Notes under the pieces: generated by a model | What the model saw: only the letters and a program-made list of their open reading frames with translations | What the model was told of the DNA's origin: nothing | Databases searched by the model: none | In this document: in pieces, positions 29,264 through 38,215 of the stretch | Layout: each line of letters starts with the position of its first letter | Position numbering within the stretch: the stretch's first letter is position 1 | DNA from: Microbacterium sp. KUDC0406 | Lineage (GTDB): Bacteria > Actinomycetota > Actinomycetes > Actinomycetales > Microbacteriaceae | DNA length: 64,000 nt | Direction of reading: 5' to 3' | Assembly: GCF_021582875.1 (NCBI RefSeq) | Contig: NZ_CP091138.1 | Coordinates: 62,001 to 126,000, forward strand | Position numbers and translations under genes: made by a program

Positions 29264-30063
29264 TGGACCTCTTCGCTCTTCCCGCCGAGCCGGGCCGCGA
29301 GAGCGAGGACGCCTGTGCGCTTGCGGACGGCATCGCTGTCGTGGTCGACGGTGCCGGGCTCCCCAAGACGATGCGACAGGGCTGCGGGCACTCGGTCGCC
29401 TGGTATGCACGGATGCTGGCCGAGTCGTTCCGTGTTCGGCTGGAGGATCGCTCCGCGTCGATGGCGGATGCTCTGGCCGGCGCGATCGTCGAGGTCACGG
29501 CCGCGCACCGCGACTCCTGCGATCTGGATGCCGGATCGCCCAGTGCGACGGTCGCGGCCTGGCGCATCGCCGGCGACGAGGTCGAGCACCTGGTGCTCTG
29601 CGACGCCTCGATCGTGCTCGTCAGGCACGACGGCGCGGCGGACGAGATCACCGACGACCGGCTCGACGCGGCGGTCGACCGCCGCGCCGCCGAACTGCTC
29701 GGCGACGGCGAGCACCCGTACGCCGAGATCGCCGCGGCGCGGTTCCGTGCGCTGGACGAGACGCGGAACGTCGAAGGCGGATTCTGGTGCGCGCAGACCG
29801 ATCCGGATGCCGCCCGGCAGGCGCTCACCGGCCGCACGCCCGCGCGCGAACTCGCGGCGATCGTGGCCTCTTCCGACGGTGGCACCCGGGGTTTCCAGCT
29901 CGTCGGCGCGCACACCCTCGAGCGCTTCGCCGAACTGGCATCCGCGGGCCGGCTGGCCGAGATCGCCGGGGAGATCCGCGCCGCAGAGCGCGCGAACGGC
30001 GTGGGCGATTTCGCCAAGCCGCACGATGACATCGCGCTGGTGGCGCGGAGCTTCCTGCGCTGA
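29263..30063 (+). CDS. PP2C-like protein phosphatase domain protein
   Basis: The 266-residue protein shows a PP2C-like core: acidic SEDACALADGIAVVVDGAG near the start, SATVAAWRIAG with LVLCDASIVLVRHDG in the middle, and KPHDDIALVARSF at the end, corresponding to the metal-binding aspartates. It would dephosphorylate Ser/Thr-phosphorylated proteins, but some motifs are weak, so activity is not certain. The ATG overlaps the menA stop codon. Confidence 0.65.
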   Translation: MDLFALPAEPGRESEDACALADGIAVVVDGAGLPKTMRQGCGHSVAWYARMLAESFRVRLEDRSASMADALAGAIVEVTAAHRDSCDLDAGSPSATVAAWRIAGDEVEHLVLCDASIVLVRHDGAADEITDDRLDAAVDRRAAELLGDGEHPYAEIAAARFRALDETRNVEGGFWCAQTDPDAARQALTGRTPARELAAIVASSDGGTRGFQLVGAHTLERFAELASAGRLAEIAGEIRAAERANGVGDFAKPHDDIALVARSFLR

Positions 30064-30072
30064 CCGCATGCC

Positions 30073-31098
30073 TCAGGGGCCCGCGCCGACGAGCGCCTCG
30101 CCGAGCGGGGTGCGCAGGTGCAGCATCCGGTTGCCGTCGCGGGAGCTCGTGACCAGGCCGGCATCACGCAGCACCGTGAGGTGATGCGATGCGGTGGACA
30201 CCGCGATCCCGGCATCCGCGGCGACCTGCGAGGTGGTGCGCGCGACGTGGGCCTGCAGCAGGATGCCGGCGCGCACGCGCCCGACCAGGACGCTGAGCGC
30301 CTCGGCGAGGACGGCGGAGTCCCTGGCCCACCCCGCTGTGACGCCACGGGCCGGGTAGAACAGCGTCGGCTGCGCGGGTGGCTCCGTGAGCACCATGCAG
30401 CCCCACGACGACATCACGGACGGCACCAGAACCAGCCCGCTGCCGCGGCAGTCGACGTCCTCGCTGTGCCGGCGCAGCTGCACCCGCACCGCGCCGTCGC
30501 TCCAGCGCACCGAGCGATGCAGGCCGCCCGCCATGGCGGCGAGCCCGTCGGCTGCGACGGTCCTGGCGCGCACCGCGATGTCGGCGCGCAGCATCCGCTC
30601 CAGCTGCGGCCAGACAGGAGCGACCGCAGCATTCCAGACCTGTTCCCAGGCGTCCGCGATCAGGGCGCGGGCGCGCTCGGGATCGGCCCGCATGCGGCGC
30701 AGCGCCTGCTGGTGCTCGCCGGCGGAGCGCTGGATCATCTTGCCGAGATCGACGAGGATGCCGGGCACCGGCGCCTCTCGCAGCGCGGCGAGTTCGTCCG
30801 CGGGCGTCAGGTCCCACCGGGCATCCGTCGTGAGGAAGTCCGGCATGTACCCGTCGGCGCCGATCACCTCGGCGAGCAGGCCGAACGGCTCGCGGGGCAC
30901 GGTCTCGCGCACCTGCTTCAGCCACCCCCAGTGCAGCGGATGCTCCGCAGGGCGCAGCAGCGCACGCACCGCGTGCGCGAACTCGTGACCGGGCGAGACG
31001 CCGAACCGCACCGCCTGGATGTCGCCCGGGCTCAGCCGGAAGTCGACCCGGTGATCCGGGCTGTCGACCCCTTCGCGCGGGGGACTGTTTCGATGCAC
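30073..31098 (-). CDS. ArsR-like HTH regulator with N-terminal DUF5937-type domain
   Basis: The 341-residue protein has a long N-terminal ligand-like domain (FRLSPGDIQAVRFGVSPGHEF ...) and a C-terminal winged helix (TSQVAADAGIAVSTASHHLTVLRDAGLVTSSRDGNRMLHL, about 285-330). This reversed order (sensor first, HTH last) is known in actinobacterial DUF5937 proteins. The GTG at 31098 follows TAGAGT by 6 nt (leaderless). A 20-bp palindrome covers this start. The divergent cupin gene is the likely partner target. Confidence 0.75.
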   Translation of the reverse strand: MHRNSPPREGVDSPDHRVDFRLSPGDIQAVRFGVSPGHEFAHAVRALLRPAEHPLHWGWLKQVRETVPREPFGLLAEVIGADGYMPDFLTTDARWDLTPADELAALREAPVPGILVDLGKMIQRSAGEHQQALRRMRADPERARALIADAWEQVWNAAVAPVWPQLERMLRADIAVRARTVAADGLAAMAGGLHRSVRWSDGAVRVQLRRHSEDVDCRGSGLVLVPSVMSSWGCMVLTEPPAQPTLFYPARGVTAGWARDSAVLAEALSVLVGRVRAGILLQAHVARTTSQVAADAGIAVSTASHHLTVLRDAGLVTSSRDGNRMLHLRTPLGEALVGAGP

Positions 31099-31110
31099 AT
31101 CGAAACTCTA
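31087..31110 (-). promoter_or_regulatory. operator palindrome over the promoter and start codon of the HTH gene
   Basis: GTTTCGATG-CA-CATCGAAAC (31087-31106) has perfect 9-bp arms. The -10 box TAGAGT (complement of 31105-31110) touches its right end and the GTG start lies inside it. Binding by the ArsR-like regulator would block both transcription start and translation of its own gene and could control the divergent cupin gene. Confidence 0.6.
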
Positions 31111-31164
31111 GGGCGTGCTGCGCCGGCGCGGAAGAGTGGGGTCATCCCACGAGAGGAGCACATC

Positions 31165-31545
31165 ATGGTCGAGACTCTCGCCGTTCCCACGCGCGTCGCG
31201 CCGGACGAGATCCGCCTCGGCAGCGGGCTCAGCCGCCGGTTCGAGGGCAGCGAGCACGGGGCAGGCGTGTCGTACTTCTACATCGACAACCAACCGGGCC
31301 AAGGGGCCTCACTGCACTGGCACCCGTACCCCGAGACCTGGGTCGTGCTCGAGGGCGACGTCACGTTCGTCGTCGGCGACGAGCTGATCCTCGCGACCGC
31401 CGGCGACACGGTCACCGGACCGGCCTACGTGCCGCACAAGTTCACGAACACCGGCACCGGCACGATGCGCCTCATCGGCATCCACGCCTCGGCCGTCATC
31501 ATCCAGACGAACCTCGACCCTTCGACAGGCTCAGGGTCCCGGTAG
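31165..31545 (+). CDS. cupin domain-containing protein
   Basis: The 126-residue protein has the cupin motifs: HWHPYPETWVVLEGDVTF (metal-binding His, His, Glu) and GPAYVPHKFTNTG (second His). Substrate unknown. GAGAGGAG precedes the ATG. The last residues (NLDPSTGSGSR) come from a family B repeat at 31518-31538 that also brings the stop region, so the native tail was replaced. Divergent from the HTH regulator, its probable controller. Confidence 0.82.
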   Translation: MVETLAVPTRVAPDEIRLGSGLSRRFEGSEHGAGVSYFYIDNQPGQGASLHWHPYPETWVVLEGDVTFVVGDELILATAGDTVTGPAYVPHKFTNTGTGTMRLIGIHASAVIIQTNLDPSTGSGSR

Positions 31546-31556
31546 AAAGCAGACAG

Positions 31557-31850
31557 ATGTCCTTCCAGGCATACCTCGACAACATCGAGACCAAGACCGG
31601 TCTCACCCCTCGCCGGTTCATCGAGCTGGCGGCCGACAGGGGCTTCGGCCCCGGCACCAAGGCCGCGCCGATCCTGGAGTGGCTGAAGGCCGACTACGAC
31701 CTGTCCCGCGGCTACGGGATGGCGCTCGTGCACGTGATCACCAAGGGACCGCAGATCAGCGCGAAGCACGTCGGCACCGACGGCGCGCATGCGGATGCCT
31801 CTGACACCCTGTGGCTGGACGGCAGAGCCAGCAACCCGGACTACGCCTGA
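31557..31850 (+). CDS. DUF4287 domain-containing protein
   Basis: The 97-residue cytosolic protein matches the small DUF4287 family: FQAYLDNIETKTGLTPRRF, then KAAPILEWLKADYDLSRGYGMALVHVI. No function is known. It starts 11 nt after the cupin gene and may be cotranscribed. Confidence 0.85.
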   Translation: MSFQAYLDNIETKTGLTPRRFIELAADRGFGPGTKAAPILEWLKADYDLSRGYGMALVHVITKGPQISAKHVGTDGAHADASDTLWLDGRASNPDYA

Positions 31851-31868
31851 GGGCGTTCGGAGGGCGCG

Positions 31869-32144
31869 TCAGGCCTCGGGCGTCTCGCCGTCCTCGACGT
31901 CCTCATCGGTCGGCTTGCCGGGCCGGCGGGCCGACCGCCGCTCGTACAGGTCGCGGGAGGTCGCCGACAGCGGGGTGCGCAGGAACAGCAGCGAGATGCT
32001 CATGCCGATGAGAGCGGCGAACAGCGCGGCCAGCCACCAGAACTCACGGAAGATCGGGAAGAAGAAGTACAGGATCGCCAGCGGCACCAGGAACGCCAGC
32101 AGACGCAGCACGGTGTACACGAGGAGGGGCGGCAACTTCTTCAC
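31869..32144 (-). CDS. DUF4229 domain-containing membrane protein
   Basis: The 91-residue protein has two hydrophobic helices (LLVYTVLRLLAFLVPLAILYF and WWLAALFAALIGMSISLLFL), a short basic loop (RDLYERRSARRPG) and an acidic tail, the pattern of DUF4229. The GTG at 32144 follows TAAGCT (complement of 32151-32156) by 6 nt. Such genes commonly sit in the menaquinone region of actinobacteria; a link is not shown. Confidence 0.82.
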   Translation of the reverse strand: MKKLPPLLVYTVLRLLAFLVPLAILYFFFPIFREFWWLAALFAALIGMSISLLFLRTPLSATSRDLYERRSARRPGKPTDEDVEDGETPEA

Positions 32145-32210
32145 CCGATCAGCTTAGGCGGGGCGCTTAGGACTGGGCTGGGCGCATGATTCCGCGCCTA
32201 CACTGGAAGC

Positions 32211-32549
32211 ATGGCGCGGTTCCTCATCATCGGCGGCTTCCTGGCCGTCGTGTTCTGGGTGTTCAGCATCGTCGACTGCACCGTGCAGCCGGCGGCGCGG
32301 CACCGTGGTGTGTCGAAGGGCGCCTGGGTCGCGATCGTCATCCTCATCCCGGTGATCGGCGGCATCCTCTGGTTCGCGATCGGCCGGCGCCGCAAGGACG
32401 ACTCGGACGCGCGTCCCTACGCGCCCGATGACGATTCCGAGTTTCTGCGCGGCATCAACCGCAAGGAGCAGGATGCCCGCATCCGCGAGCTCGAAGAGGA
32501 ACTCTCGAAGCTCGAAGACGACGGCGACCACCCGGATCCGCGCCCGTGA
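32211..32549 (+). CDS. PLDc N-terminal domain membrane protein
   Basis: The 112-residue protein has two membrane segments (FLIIGGFLAVVFWVFSIVDC and GAWVAIVILIPVIGGILWFAIG) typical of the PLDc_N domain, then a charged coiled tail (KEQDARIRELEEELSKLED). No phospholipase catalytic domain follows. It is leaderless (TACACT at 32199-32204, 6 nt before ATG), and its stop overlaps the menD GTG start. Confidence 0.85.
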   Translation: MARFLIIGGFLAVVFWVFSIVDCTVQPAARHRGVSKGAWVAIVILIPVIGGILWFAIGRRRKDDSDARPYAPDDDSEFLRGINRKEQDARIRELEEELSKLEDDGDHPDPRP

Positions 32550-34534
32550 CTCCGTCCGCGGCGAGCACGGCAGCCGCCGGCCTGCTCGCCGAACTCGTCG
32601 CGCACGGCGTGCGCGATCTCGTGCTCTCACCCGGATCCCGTTCTCAGGCGCTGGCGCTCGCCGCGACGTCCCTCGACCGCGCCGGGCTGCTGCGCGTGCA
32701 CGTGCGGATCGACGAGCGAGTGGCCGGGTTCACCGCCCTCGGCATCGCCCGGGAGACGCGGGTGCCGGTCGCCGTGGTCTGCACTTCGGGAACCGCGGCG
32801 GGCAATCTGCTGCCGGCGGTGATGGAGGCGTTCCACTCCGGCGTGCCGCTGCTGCTGCTGACCGCGGACCGTCCGCCCGAGCTCCGCGGCGTCGGCGCGA
32901 ACCAGGCGACCGTGCAGCCCGGCTTGTTCGGCCCGTTCGTGCGCTGGGCGGTGGATGCCCCGGTGCCGGAGCCCGTCGCTTCCCCGGTCGCCCCGCGAGC
33001 GGAGCGAGACGAAACGCTCCCACCTCTCCCGGTCGTTGAGCGAGCGACGGAGGAGCGAGACGAAACGCTCGCAGCCTCGCGAGGATCGTCACCGCGTTTC
33101 GTCTCCGGCGCTGGCGCGCCTCCGCTCAACGACCGGGTGGGTTCCCCGGTCGCCCCGCGAGCGGAGCGAGACGAAACGCTCCCACCTCTCCCGGTCGTTG
33201 AGCGAGCGACGGAGGAGCGAGACGAAACGCTCGCAGCCTCGCGAGGATCGTCACGGCGTTTCGTCTCCGGCGCTGGCGCGCCTCCGCTCAACGACCCCGA
33301 ACCGACCGCCTGGTCCGGCCTCGGTTCCCGCGCCGTCGACGCAGCGCTGGGCCTGACCGGAACAGGCATCCCCGGCGTCGCCGGTCCCGTGCATCTGAAC
33401 CTTCCCGCTCGTGAGCCGCTCTCCGCCGCGATCGACGTGACCGCTGTCCCCGGGCCCGCACCGCAGCCCCCGGCATCCGAGCCGCTGCTGCTCGAGCGCG
33501 GTCCGCGCACCGTCGTGATCGCCGGCGCGGATTCCGGAGCCGCCGCTGAGGAGATCGCCCACACCAGCGGCTGGCCGCTCATCGCCGAGATCGTCAGCGG
33601 CGTGCGCTTCGGGCGCCGGATCGTGCACGGCTACCGTGATCTGCTCCGTGACGAGTCGCTCGGCGGGCGAATCGAGCGGGCCGTGGTGTTCGGGCATCCG
33701 ACCCTCAGCCGCGAGGTCGCGTCGCTCCTCTCGCGCCGCGACGTCGAGGTGATCGCGGTGCGGGGCGGGGGAGAGCCGCTTGATCTCAACGGCAGCACGA
33801 TCGCGGCCGCCGCCGTTACCGTGGAGCCGGGCGCGACCGACCGCGACTGGCTGGGCGCGTGGATGACGGCGTCCCACGCCGCACTGGTCGACCTCTCCGA
33901 GGCGGCGCCGGACCAGGACGGGCTGAGCTCGAAGGACCCGCTCGCCCGTGCCGGTGCGGTGAAGGCCGAGCTCGACGCCGTGCGCCGCCCGCTCGACCGC
34001 GCGCTGCTGGCCGACGCCGTATGGCGCGCGACCTGGCCGCACGACCGTCTCGTCTTCGGTTCGTCCAGGCTCGTGCGGGTCGCCGATCAGGTGCTCGGCG
34101 GCAAGAAGGTTCCCGTGCATGCCAATCGCGGGCTGGCCGGGATAGACGGCACCATCGCGACCGCCATCGGCATCGCGCTGGCCAGCCAGGCGGACGGGGC
34201 GGCAGGTGTGACCCGCGTGCTGCTCGGCGATCTCGCGGCACTGCACGACGTCGGCGCGCTGCTGCTGCCTGCGGGCGAGGCGGCTCCGCGCATCCAGGTG
34301 ATCGTCGGCAACGACGGTGGCGGCACGATCTTCGACGGACTCGAGGTGGCGGCATCCGCTCCGCAGGCAGACCTCGATCGCGCGTTCTACACACCGCACG
34401 CGGCGCGGTTCGCCGACCTCGCCGCGGCGTACGGCTGGGACCACCAGCTGGTGTCGACGCGCTCCGCGCTCGATCAGACGCTCACCTCGCCGGTGACCGG
34501 TCCGCAGCTGATCGAGGTGCCGCTGGACCGCTGA
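32546..34534 (+). CDS. menD: SEPHCHC synthase (menaquinone step 2) carrying an in-frame repeat insertion
   Basis: MenD condenses isochorismate with 2-oxoglutarate using thiamine diphosphate. The N-terminal part (VLSPGSRSQALALAA, VHVRIDERVAGFTALGIAR, VCTSGTAAGNLLPAVMEA) and C-terminal part (HANRGLAGIDGTIATAIGIAL, GDLAALHDVGALLL, IVGNDGGGTIF) are complete. Between them, residues about 146-250 are two nearly identical 54-residue blocks encoded by a tandem family A repeat (VVERATEERDETLAASRGSS). Without them the protein is about 555 residues, normal for MenD. The GTG start overlaps the upstream stop codon. Confidence 0.9.
   Translation: MTPSAASTAAAGLLAELVAHGVRDLVLSPGSRSQALALAATSLDRAGLLRVHVRIDERVAGFTALGIARETRVPVAVVCTSGTAAGNLLPAVMEAFHSGVPLLLLTADRPPELRGVGANQATVQPGLFGPFVRWAVDAPVPEPVASPVAPRAERDETLPPLPVVERATEERDETLAASRGSSPRFVSGAGAPPLNDRVGSPVAPRAERDETLPPLPVVERATEERDETLAASRGSSRRFVSGAGAPPLNDPEPTAWSGLGSRAVDAALGLTGTGIPGVAGPVHLNLPAREPLSAAIDVTAVPGPAPQPPASEPLLLERGPRTVVIAGADSGAAAEEIAHTSGWPLIAEIVSGVRFGRRIVHGYRDLLRDESLGGRIERAVVFGHPTLSREVASLLSRRDVEVIAVRGGGEPLDLNGSTIAAAAVTVEPGATDRDWLGAWMTASHAALVDLSEAAPDQDGLSSKDPLARAGAVKAELDAVRRPLDRALLADAVWRATWPHDRLVFGSSRLVRVADQVLGGKKVPVHANRGLAGIDGTIATAIGIALASQADGAAGVTRVLLGDLAALHDVGALLLPAGEAAPRIQVIVGNDGGGTIFDGLEVAASAPQADLDRAFYTPHAARFADLAAAYGWDHQLVSTRSALDQTLTSPVTGPQLIEVPLDR
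32980..33297. repeat. tandem duplication of a family A element inside menD
   Basis: Two copies with a period of 162 bp (32980 and 33142 onward) differ at one base over about 154 bp (CACCG versus CACGG near the end). Each holds GGTCGTTGAGCGAGC and inverted GCGTTTCGTCTC arms. The period is 54 codons, so the menD frame is kept. Confidence 0.92.
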
Positions 34535-34586
34535 TCCTCGGTGCGCTCTGTCCCGGACCCGGAACGACGTGCGGCAGGATGTCTGC

Positions 34587-35441
34587 ATGGCGAAGAAGCT
34601 GTGGCACGAGCATCCGTCCGAGACCCTGCGCGTGACGGAGGGGTTCCGGCTCGCCGACGTCGACCCGGACGCGACGCCGGGGTATTCGCACGGGCACTCC
34701 CGCGGCGAGAAGGACCTGCACGAGCGGCGCGAGCTGCTCGGTGACCTGCAGGAGCGGCTCTACGCCGCAAGCCGCGTCGGCGACGACACCGATGCCGTGC
34801 TGCTGGTGCTCCAGGCGATGGATTCCGCGGGCAAGGGCGGCATCGTGCGGCATGTCGTCGGCGGCGTCGACCCGCAGGGCGTCGAGCTCGCCGCGTTCAA
34901 GGCGCCCACCGACGAGGAGCGCACGCACGACTTCCTGTGGCGCGTCGAGAAGAGGCTGCCGCAGCGCGGCTTCATCGGCGTCTTCGATCGCTCGCACTAC
35001 GAGGACGTGCTGATCGGTCGGGTGCGTTCCCTGGCGTCGGACGAGGAGGTCGAGCGCCGCTACGGCGCGATCCGCGAGTTCGAGCAGCGGGTCGCGGCAT
35101 CCGGCATCCGCCTGGTCAAGGTGATGCTGCACATCTCGCGTGACGAGCAGAAGTCGCGACTCATGGAGCGTCTCGAGCGGCCGGACAAGTACTGGAAGTA
35201 CAACCCGGGCGACGTCGACGAGCGGATGCTGTGGGACGACTACATGGACGCGTATCAGACCGTCTTCGACCGCACCTCGACGCCGGATGCCCCGTGGTAC
35301 GTCGTCCCTGCGAACCACAAGTGGTACGCGCGGCTGGCCGTGCAGGAACTGTTGATCGCGGCGCTCGAGGGAATCGATCCGCAGTGGCCGGGCGCCGACT
35401 TCGATGTGGCCGCAGAGAAGAAGCGCCTCGCGGCGAGCTGA
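34587..35441 (+). CDS. ppk2: PPK2 family polyphosphate kinase
   Basis: The 284-residue enzyme transfers phosphate between polyphosphate and nucleotides. It has the PPK2 Walker A MDSAGKGGIVRHVVG, FDRSHYEDVL (Walker B region), a lid with RLERPDKYWKYNPGDVDER, and the C-terminal WYVVPANHKWYARLA. Family subclass (AMP- or NDP-using) cannot be fixed by eye. CAGGAT lies 6 nt before the ATG. It follows menD by 52 nt. Confidence 0.9.
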   Translation: MAKKLWHEHPSETLRVTEGFRLADVDPDATPGYSHGHSRGEKDLHERRELLGDLQERLYAASRVGDDTDAVLLVLQAMDSAGKGGIVRHVVGGVDPQGVELAAFKAPTDEERTHDFLWRVEKRLPQRGFIGVFDRSHYEDVLIGRVRSLASDEEVERRYGAIREFEQRVAASGIRLVKVMLHISRDEQKSRLMERLERPDKYWKYNPGDVDERMLWDDYMDAYQTVFDRTSTPDAPWYVVPANHKWYARLAVQELLIAALEGIDPQWPGADFDVAAEKKRLAAS

Positions 35442-35442
35442 C

Positions 35443-36712
35443 TCAGGCCAGCGCGTCGACGATCGGACGGAACTTCACCCGGGTCTCGAGCAGCTCGGTC
35501 TCGGGGTCGCTTCCGGCGACGATACCGGCGCCGGCGTAGGCGGTCACCGGGATCGTGTCGTCCGCGACGCGGTCGACATCACCGCTGCCGAACTGCGCGC
35601 AGCGCAGCGCGACCGCCCATTCGCCGTTGCCCGTGGCATCCACCCAGCCCACCGGCCCTGCGTACCGGCCGCGGTCGAAGGGCTCCAGACGCTGGATCGC
35701 CTGCACCGCGACATCCGTCGGCGTGCCTCCCACCGCGGCGGTGGGATGCAGCACGCCGACCAGATCGAGAGCGGATGCCCCGTCGGACAACTCGGCCTCG
35801 ACATCGGTCGCGAGGTGGAACAGGTTGGGCAGCTTGAGGATGAACGGCTGCTCGCCCGCGGCGAGAGCGCGCACGTGCGGACGCAGTGACGCGACGAGGC
35901 TGTGCACGGCGTACTCGTGCTCGTCGAGATCCTTCGTGCTGGACGCGAGGTGGGCGGATGCCGCCGGTGTCGGCATCCGCGTCGGCGCCGCGGCCGATGG
36001 TGCCGGCGAGCACCCGCGCGGTGACCGTGCCGTCCTGCACCGTGACGAGGGTCTCCGGGCAGGCTCCGATGAATCCGTCGACGGCGTAGGTCCAGGTGTC
36101 GGGGTATCCGGTCGCGAGCGCCCGGACCAGGCGGCGCAGATCGGACCCGACCGGGACGGTCCCGGTGAGATCGCGGGCCAGCACGACCTTCTCGTAGTCG
36201 CCCGCGGTGATCTCGGCGACGGCGCGGCGCACCGAGTCCTGATAGCCCTCCGGGGACTGTGCGCCCGGGCCGAGGGTGCCGGCCCAGTGGGGGCCGTACT
36301 CGCATGGTGCGACATCCACCGGTGCATCCTCCTGCGCCCCGCGGATGCGGGTGATCCAGCCGCGCCCGTCGCGGCGCCCGATGATCGTCTCGGGCACGAT
36401 CAGCACGGCGTCTCGGTCCGAGCCCTCGTCGAAGGTGAGGGTGCCGAAGCCCACCAGACCGGTGCCGGGCAGGTTGACCTGATCGTCGATCTCAGTGACG
36501 GCGGACAGCTCGCGCCACGCTTCCGCCATCAGCGCGGCGCGGCTCGGACCCTGTCCCGCGGGCACGCGGATCACGACCTGATGCCGGTCTCCGGCGGCGA
36601 CGATGCCGTCACCGCGGCGCAGCCAGGCGATGGGGTCATCGGGGTCTGCGTACACCAGCAGATCTTCGACCGGGTCGATCTCTCGGGTCTGCACGACCAG
36701 TCGGGTAGTCAC
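35443..36712 (-). pseudogene. menF: isochorismate synthase, frameshifted as sequenced
   Basis: Chorismate-binding enzyme (MenF/EntC type) that makes isochorismate for MenD. The first part (AVAEITAGDYEKVVLARDL ... FIGACPETLVTVQDG ... ARVLAGTIGRGADADAD) and the last part (STKDLDEHEYAVHSLV ... LHPTAAVGGTPTDVAVQAI ... AGAGIVAGSDPETELLET) are in different frames. Removing one C near 35961-35965 gives GADADADTAASAHLASSTKD and a 422-residue protein. The GTG at 36712 follows TAGGCT by 6 nt. It ends 1 bp from the convergent ppk2 gene. Confidence 0.85.
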
Positions 36713-36731
36713 CGCATCAGCCTAGTTCCGA

Positions 36732-37433
36732 TCAGGAGCAGGACGTTTCGTCTCGCTCCGCTCGCTCGTCTCGCTCCGCTCGCTCAACGAGCACCGCTCG
36801 CTCAACGAGCACCGCCCGCTCAACGACCATCAGCGGGAGAGGGCGGTCCAGGCCCAGGGCCACCAGCCGGTCCAGCCAGGCGTCCGCCGTCGCATCGTCG
36901 AACGGTGCCCGCTGCGCGCGCACCAGGATCTCGAGCTCGGCCGCGCGGGCCTCGAGGTGCTCGATGACGTCGGCGGGGTAGCCGAACTCGATGCTGTGCT
37001 CCTCCCACTCGTCCTGATCCACGATGCGGGTGCCGCGCTCGTCGAGGTGCCGCACCACGTCGAGGTCCATGTCGATCGCGGTCGCGACCAGCGGATCGTC
37101 GTCCGACCAGCGCACGTCCCAGGCGAGGTCGATGTAGATGCGCATCGCGCGCGGATGCTCGCGATGCACGGTGAGCGCGTAGTCAGTGGCGTCCTCGGGG
37201 AGCAGGAGCACCTTGTGCGCGGGATTGACGCGCGGCACGAGTGTGACGTTCGGGCTCTCCGCGACGAACGCCTTCCCCGGCCGGTCGCTGGTCCAGCCGA
37301 CGGGCTGCCCGATCCAGTCGCCCCACTGGTCCGAGCCCAGATACACGCCCTCGCCGCGCCAGTGCGGCGAGCCGTCCCACTTGCGCCACTGGAAGATCAT
37401 CGTCTGGCCGGGTTCGGGACGCTGCGCACTCAC
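36732..37433 (-). CDS. DUF402 domain-containing protein
   Basis: The 233-residue product has the DUF402 core (fatty-acyl-CoA-hydrolase-like FomD/Ntdp fold): GDWIGQPVGWTSDRPGKAF, MRIYIDLAWDVRWSDDDPLVATAIDMDLDVV and VDQDEWEEHS, rich in the metal-binding aspartates. Exact substrate unknown. The GTG start at 37433 follows TAGACT (complement of 37441-37446) by 7 nt. The last 30 residues (MVVERAVLVERAVLVERAER...) are read from a family A repeat and are probably not part of the original protein. Confidence 0.78.
   Translation of the reverse strand: MSAQRPEPGQTMIFQWRKWDGSPHWRGEGVYLGSDQWGDWIGQPVGWTSDRPGKAFVAESPNVTLVPRVNPAHKVLLLPEDATDYALTVHREHPRAMRIYIDLAWDVRWSDDDPLVATAIDMDLDVVRHLDERGTRIVDQDEWEEHSIEFGYPADVIEHLEARAAELEILVRAQRAPFDDATADAWLDRLVALGLDRPLPLMVVERAVLVERAVLVERAERDERAERDETSCS
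36742..36828. repeat. family A repeat forming the 3' end of the DUF402 gene
   Basis: Units CGCTCGCTCAACGAGCAC and TCTCGCTCCGCTCGC are repeated in tandem, and the right end is CGCTCAACGACC. Only one arm type is present, so this is a degenerate or half element. Confidence 0.8.
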
Positions 37434-37440
37434 CCGCCCG

Positions 37441-37470
37441 AGTCTATGGCCGGGGGCAGCCCCGTAGGAT
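37441..37470. promoter_or_regulatory. divergent leaderless promoters of the DUF402 gene and menG
   Basis: TAGACT on the minus strand (complement of 37441-37446) serves the DUF402 gene, and TAGGAT on the plus strand (37465-37470) serves menG. The boxes stand 7 and 6 nt from their start codons; the whole intergenic region is only 43 bp. Confidence 0.6.
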
Positions 37471-37476
37471 CGAAGG

Positions 37477-38195
37477 ATGACCGCAGAGCCCAACCGCGCC
37501 GACCTCGGCAAGGATCCGGCCCGCGTCAGCGGGATGTTCGACCAGGTCGCCGCCGGCTACGACCGCACCAACACGGTGATGACCGTCGGCAACGACGCGC
37601 TCTGGCGCGCAGCGACCACCAGGGCCGTCGCCCCCGCAGGGGCGAGCGCATCCTCGACCTCGGCGCGGGCACGGCCTCGTCCTCGGCCTCGCTCGCGGCC
37701 AGCGGCGCCGAGGTCGTCGCCGCCGACTTCTCGCCGGGGATGCTGGCCGAGGGTCAGCGCCGGCACGGCGACCTGCCGAACCTCAGTTTCGTCCAGGCGG
37801 ATGCCACGGACCTGCCCTTCGGCGACGCGGAGTTCGACGCCGTCACCATGTCGTACAGTCTGCGCAACGTGCAGGACCCGAAGAAGGCGATCGCCGAGCT
37901 GTTCCGCGTCACCAAGCCGGGCGGGCGGCTCGTGATCAACGAGTTCTCCACTCCGCCCTCGCGGATCTTCCGCGCCTTCTTCGGGTTCTACAACTCGCAG
38001 GTGCTGCCGCGCGTGGCACGGGTGGCCGGCACGAACGGTGACGCCTACGACTACCTGAACGAGTCGATCAAGGAGTGGCCTGATCAGAAGACGCTCGCGG
38101 CCTGGCTCCGCGAGGCGGGCTGGATCGACGTCGCCTGGCGCAACCTGTCGTTCGGGATCGTGGCGCTGCACCGCGCGCGCAAGCCCGTCGTCTGA
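37477..38195 (+). pseudogene. menG: demethylmenaquinone methyltransferase, frameshifted as sequenced
   Basis: UbiE/MenG methylates demethylmenaquinone with SAM, the last step of the pathway. The N-terminus (VSGMFDQVAAGYDRTNTVMTVG) and the SAM-binding part (ERILDLGAGTASSSASL, FVQADATDLPFGDAEFDAVTMSYSLRNV, GGRLVINEFSTP) are in different frames. Adding one C to the run 37631-37635 gives RAVAPRRGERILDLG and a 239-residue enzyme of normal length. Leaderless start with TAGGAT at 37465-37470. Confidence 0.87.
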
Positions 38196-38215
38196 CCACG
38201 GGTAGGCTGGTCTCC

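Noticed and set aside
32980..33297. Intein or extra domain in MenD
   Set aside because: The segment lacks intein motifs and is a direct translation of the dispersed family A repeat seen elsewhere in non-coding DNA.
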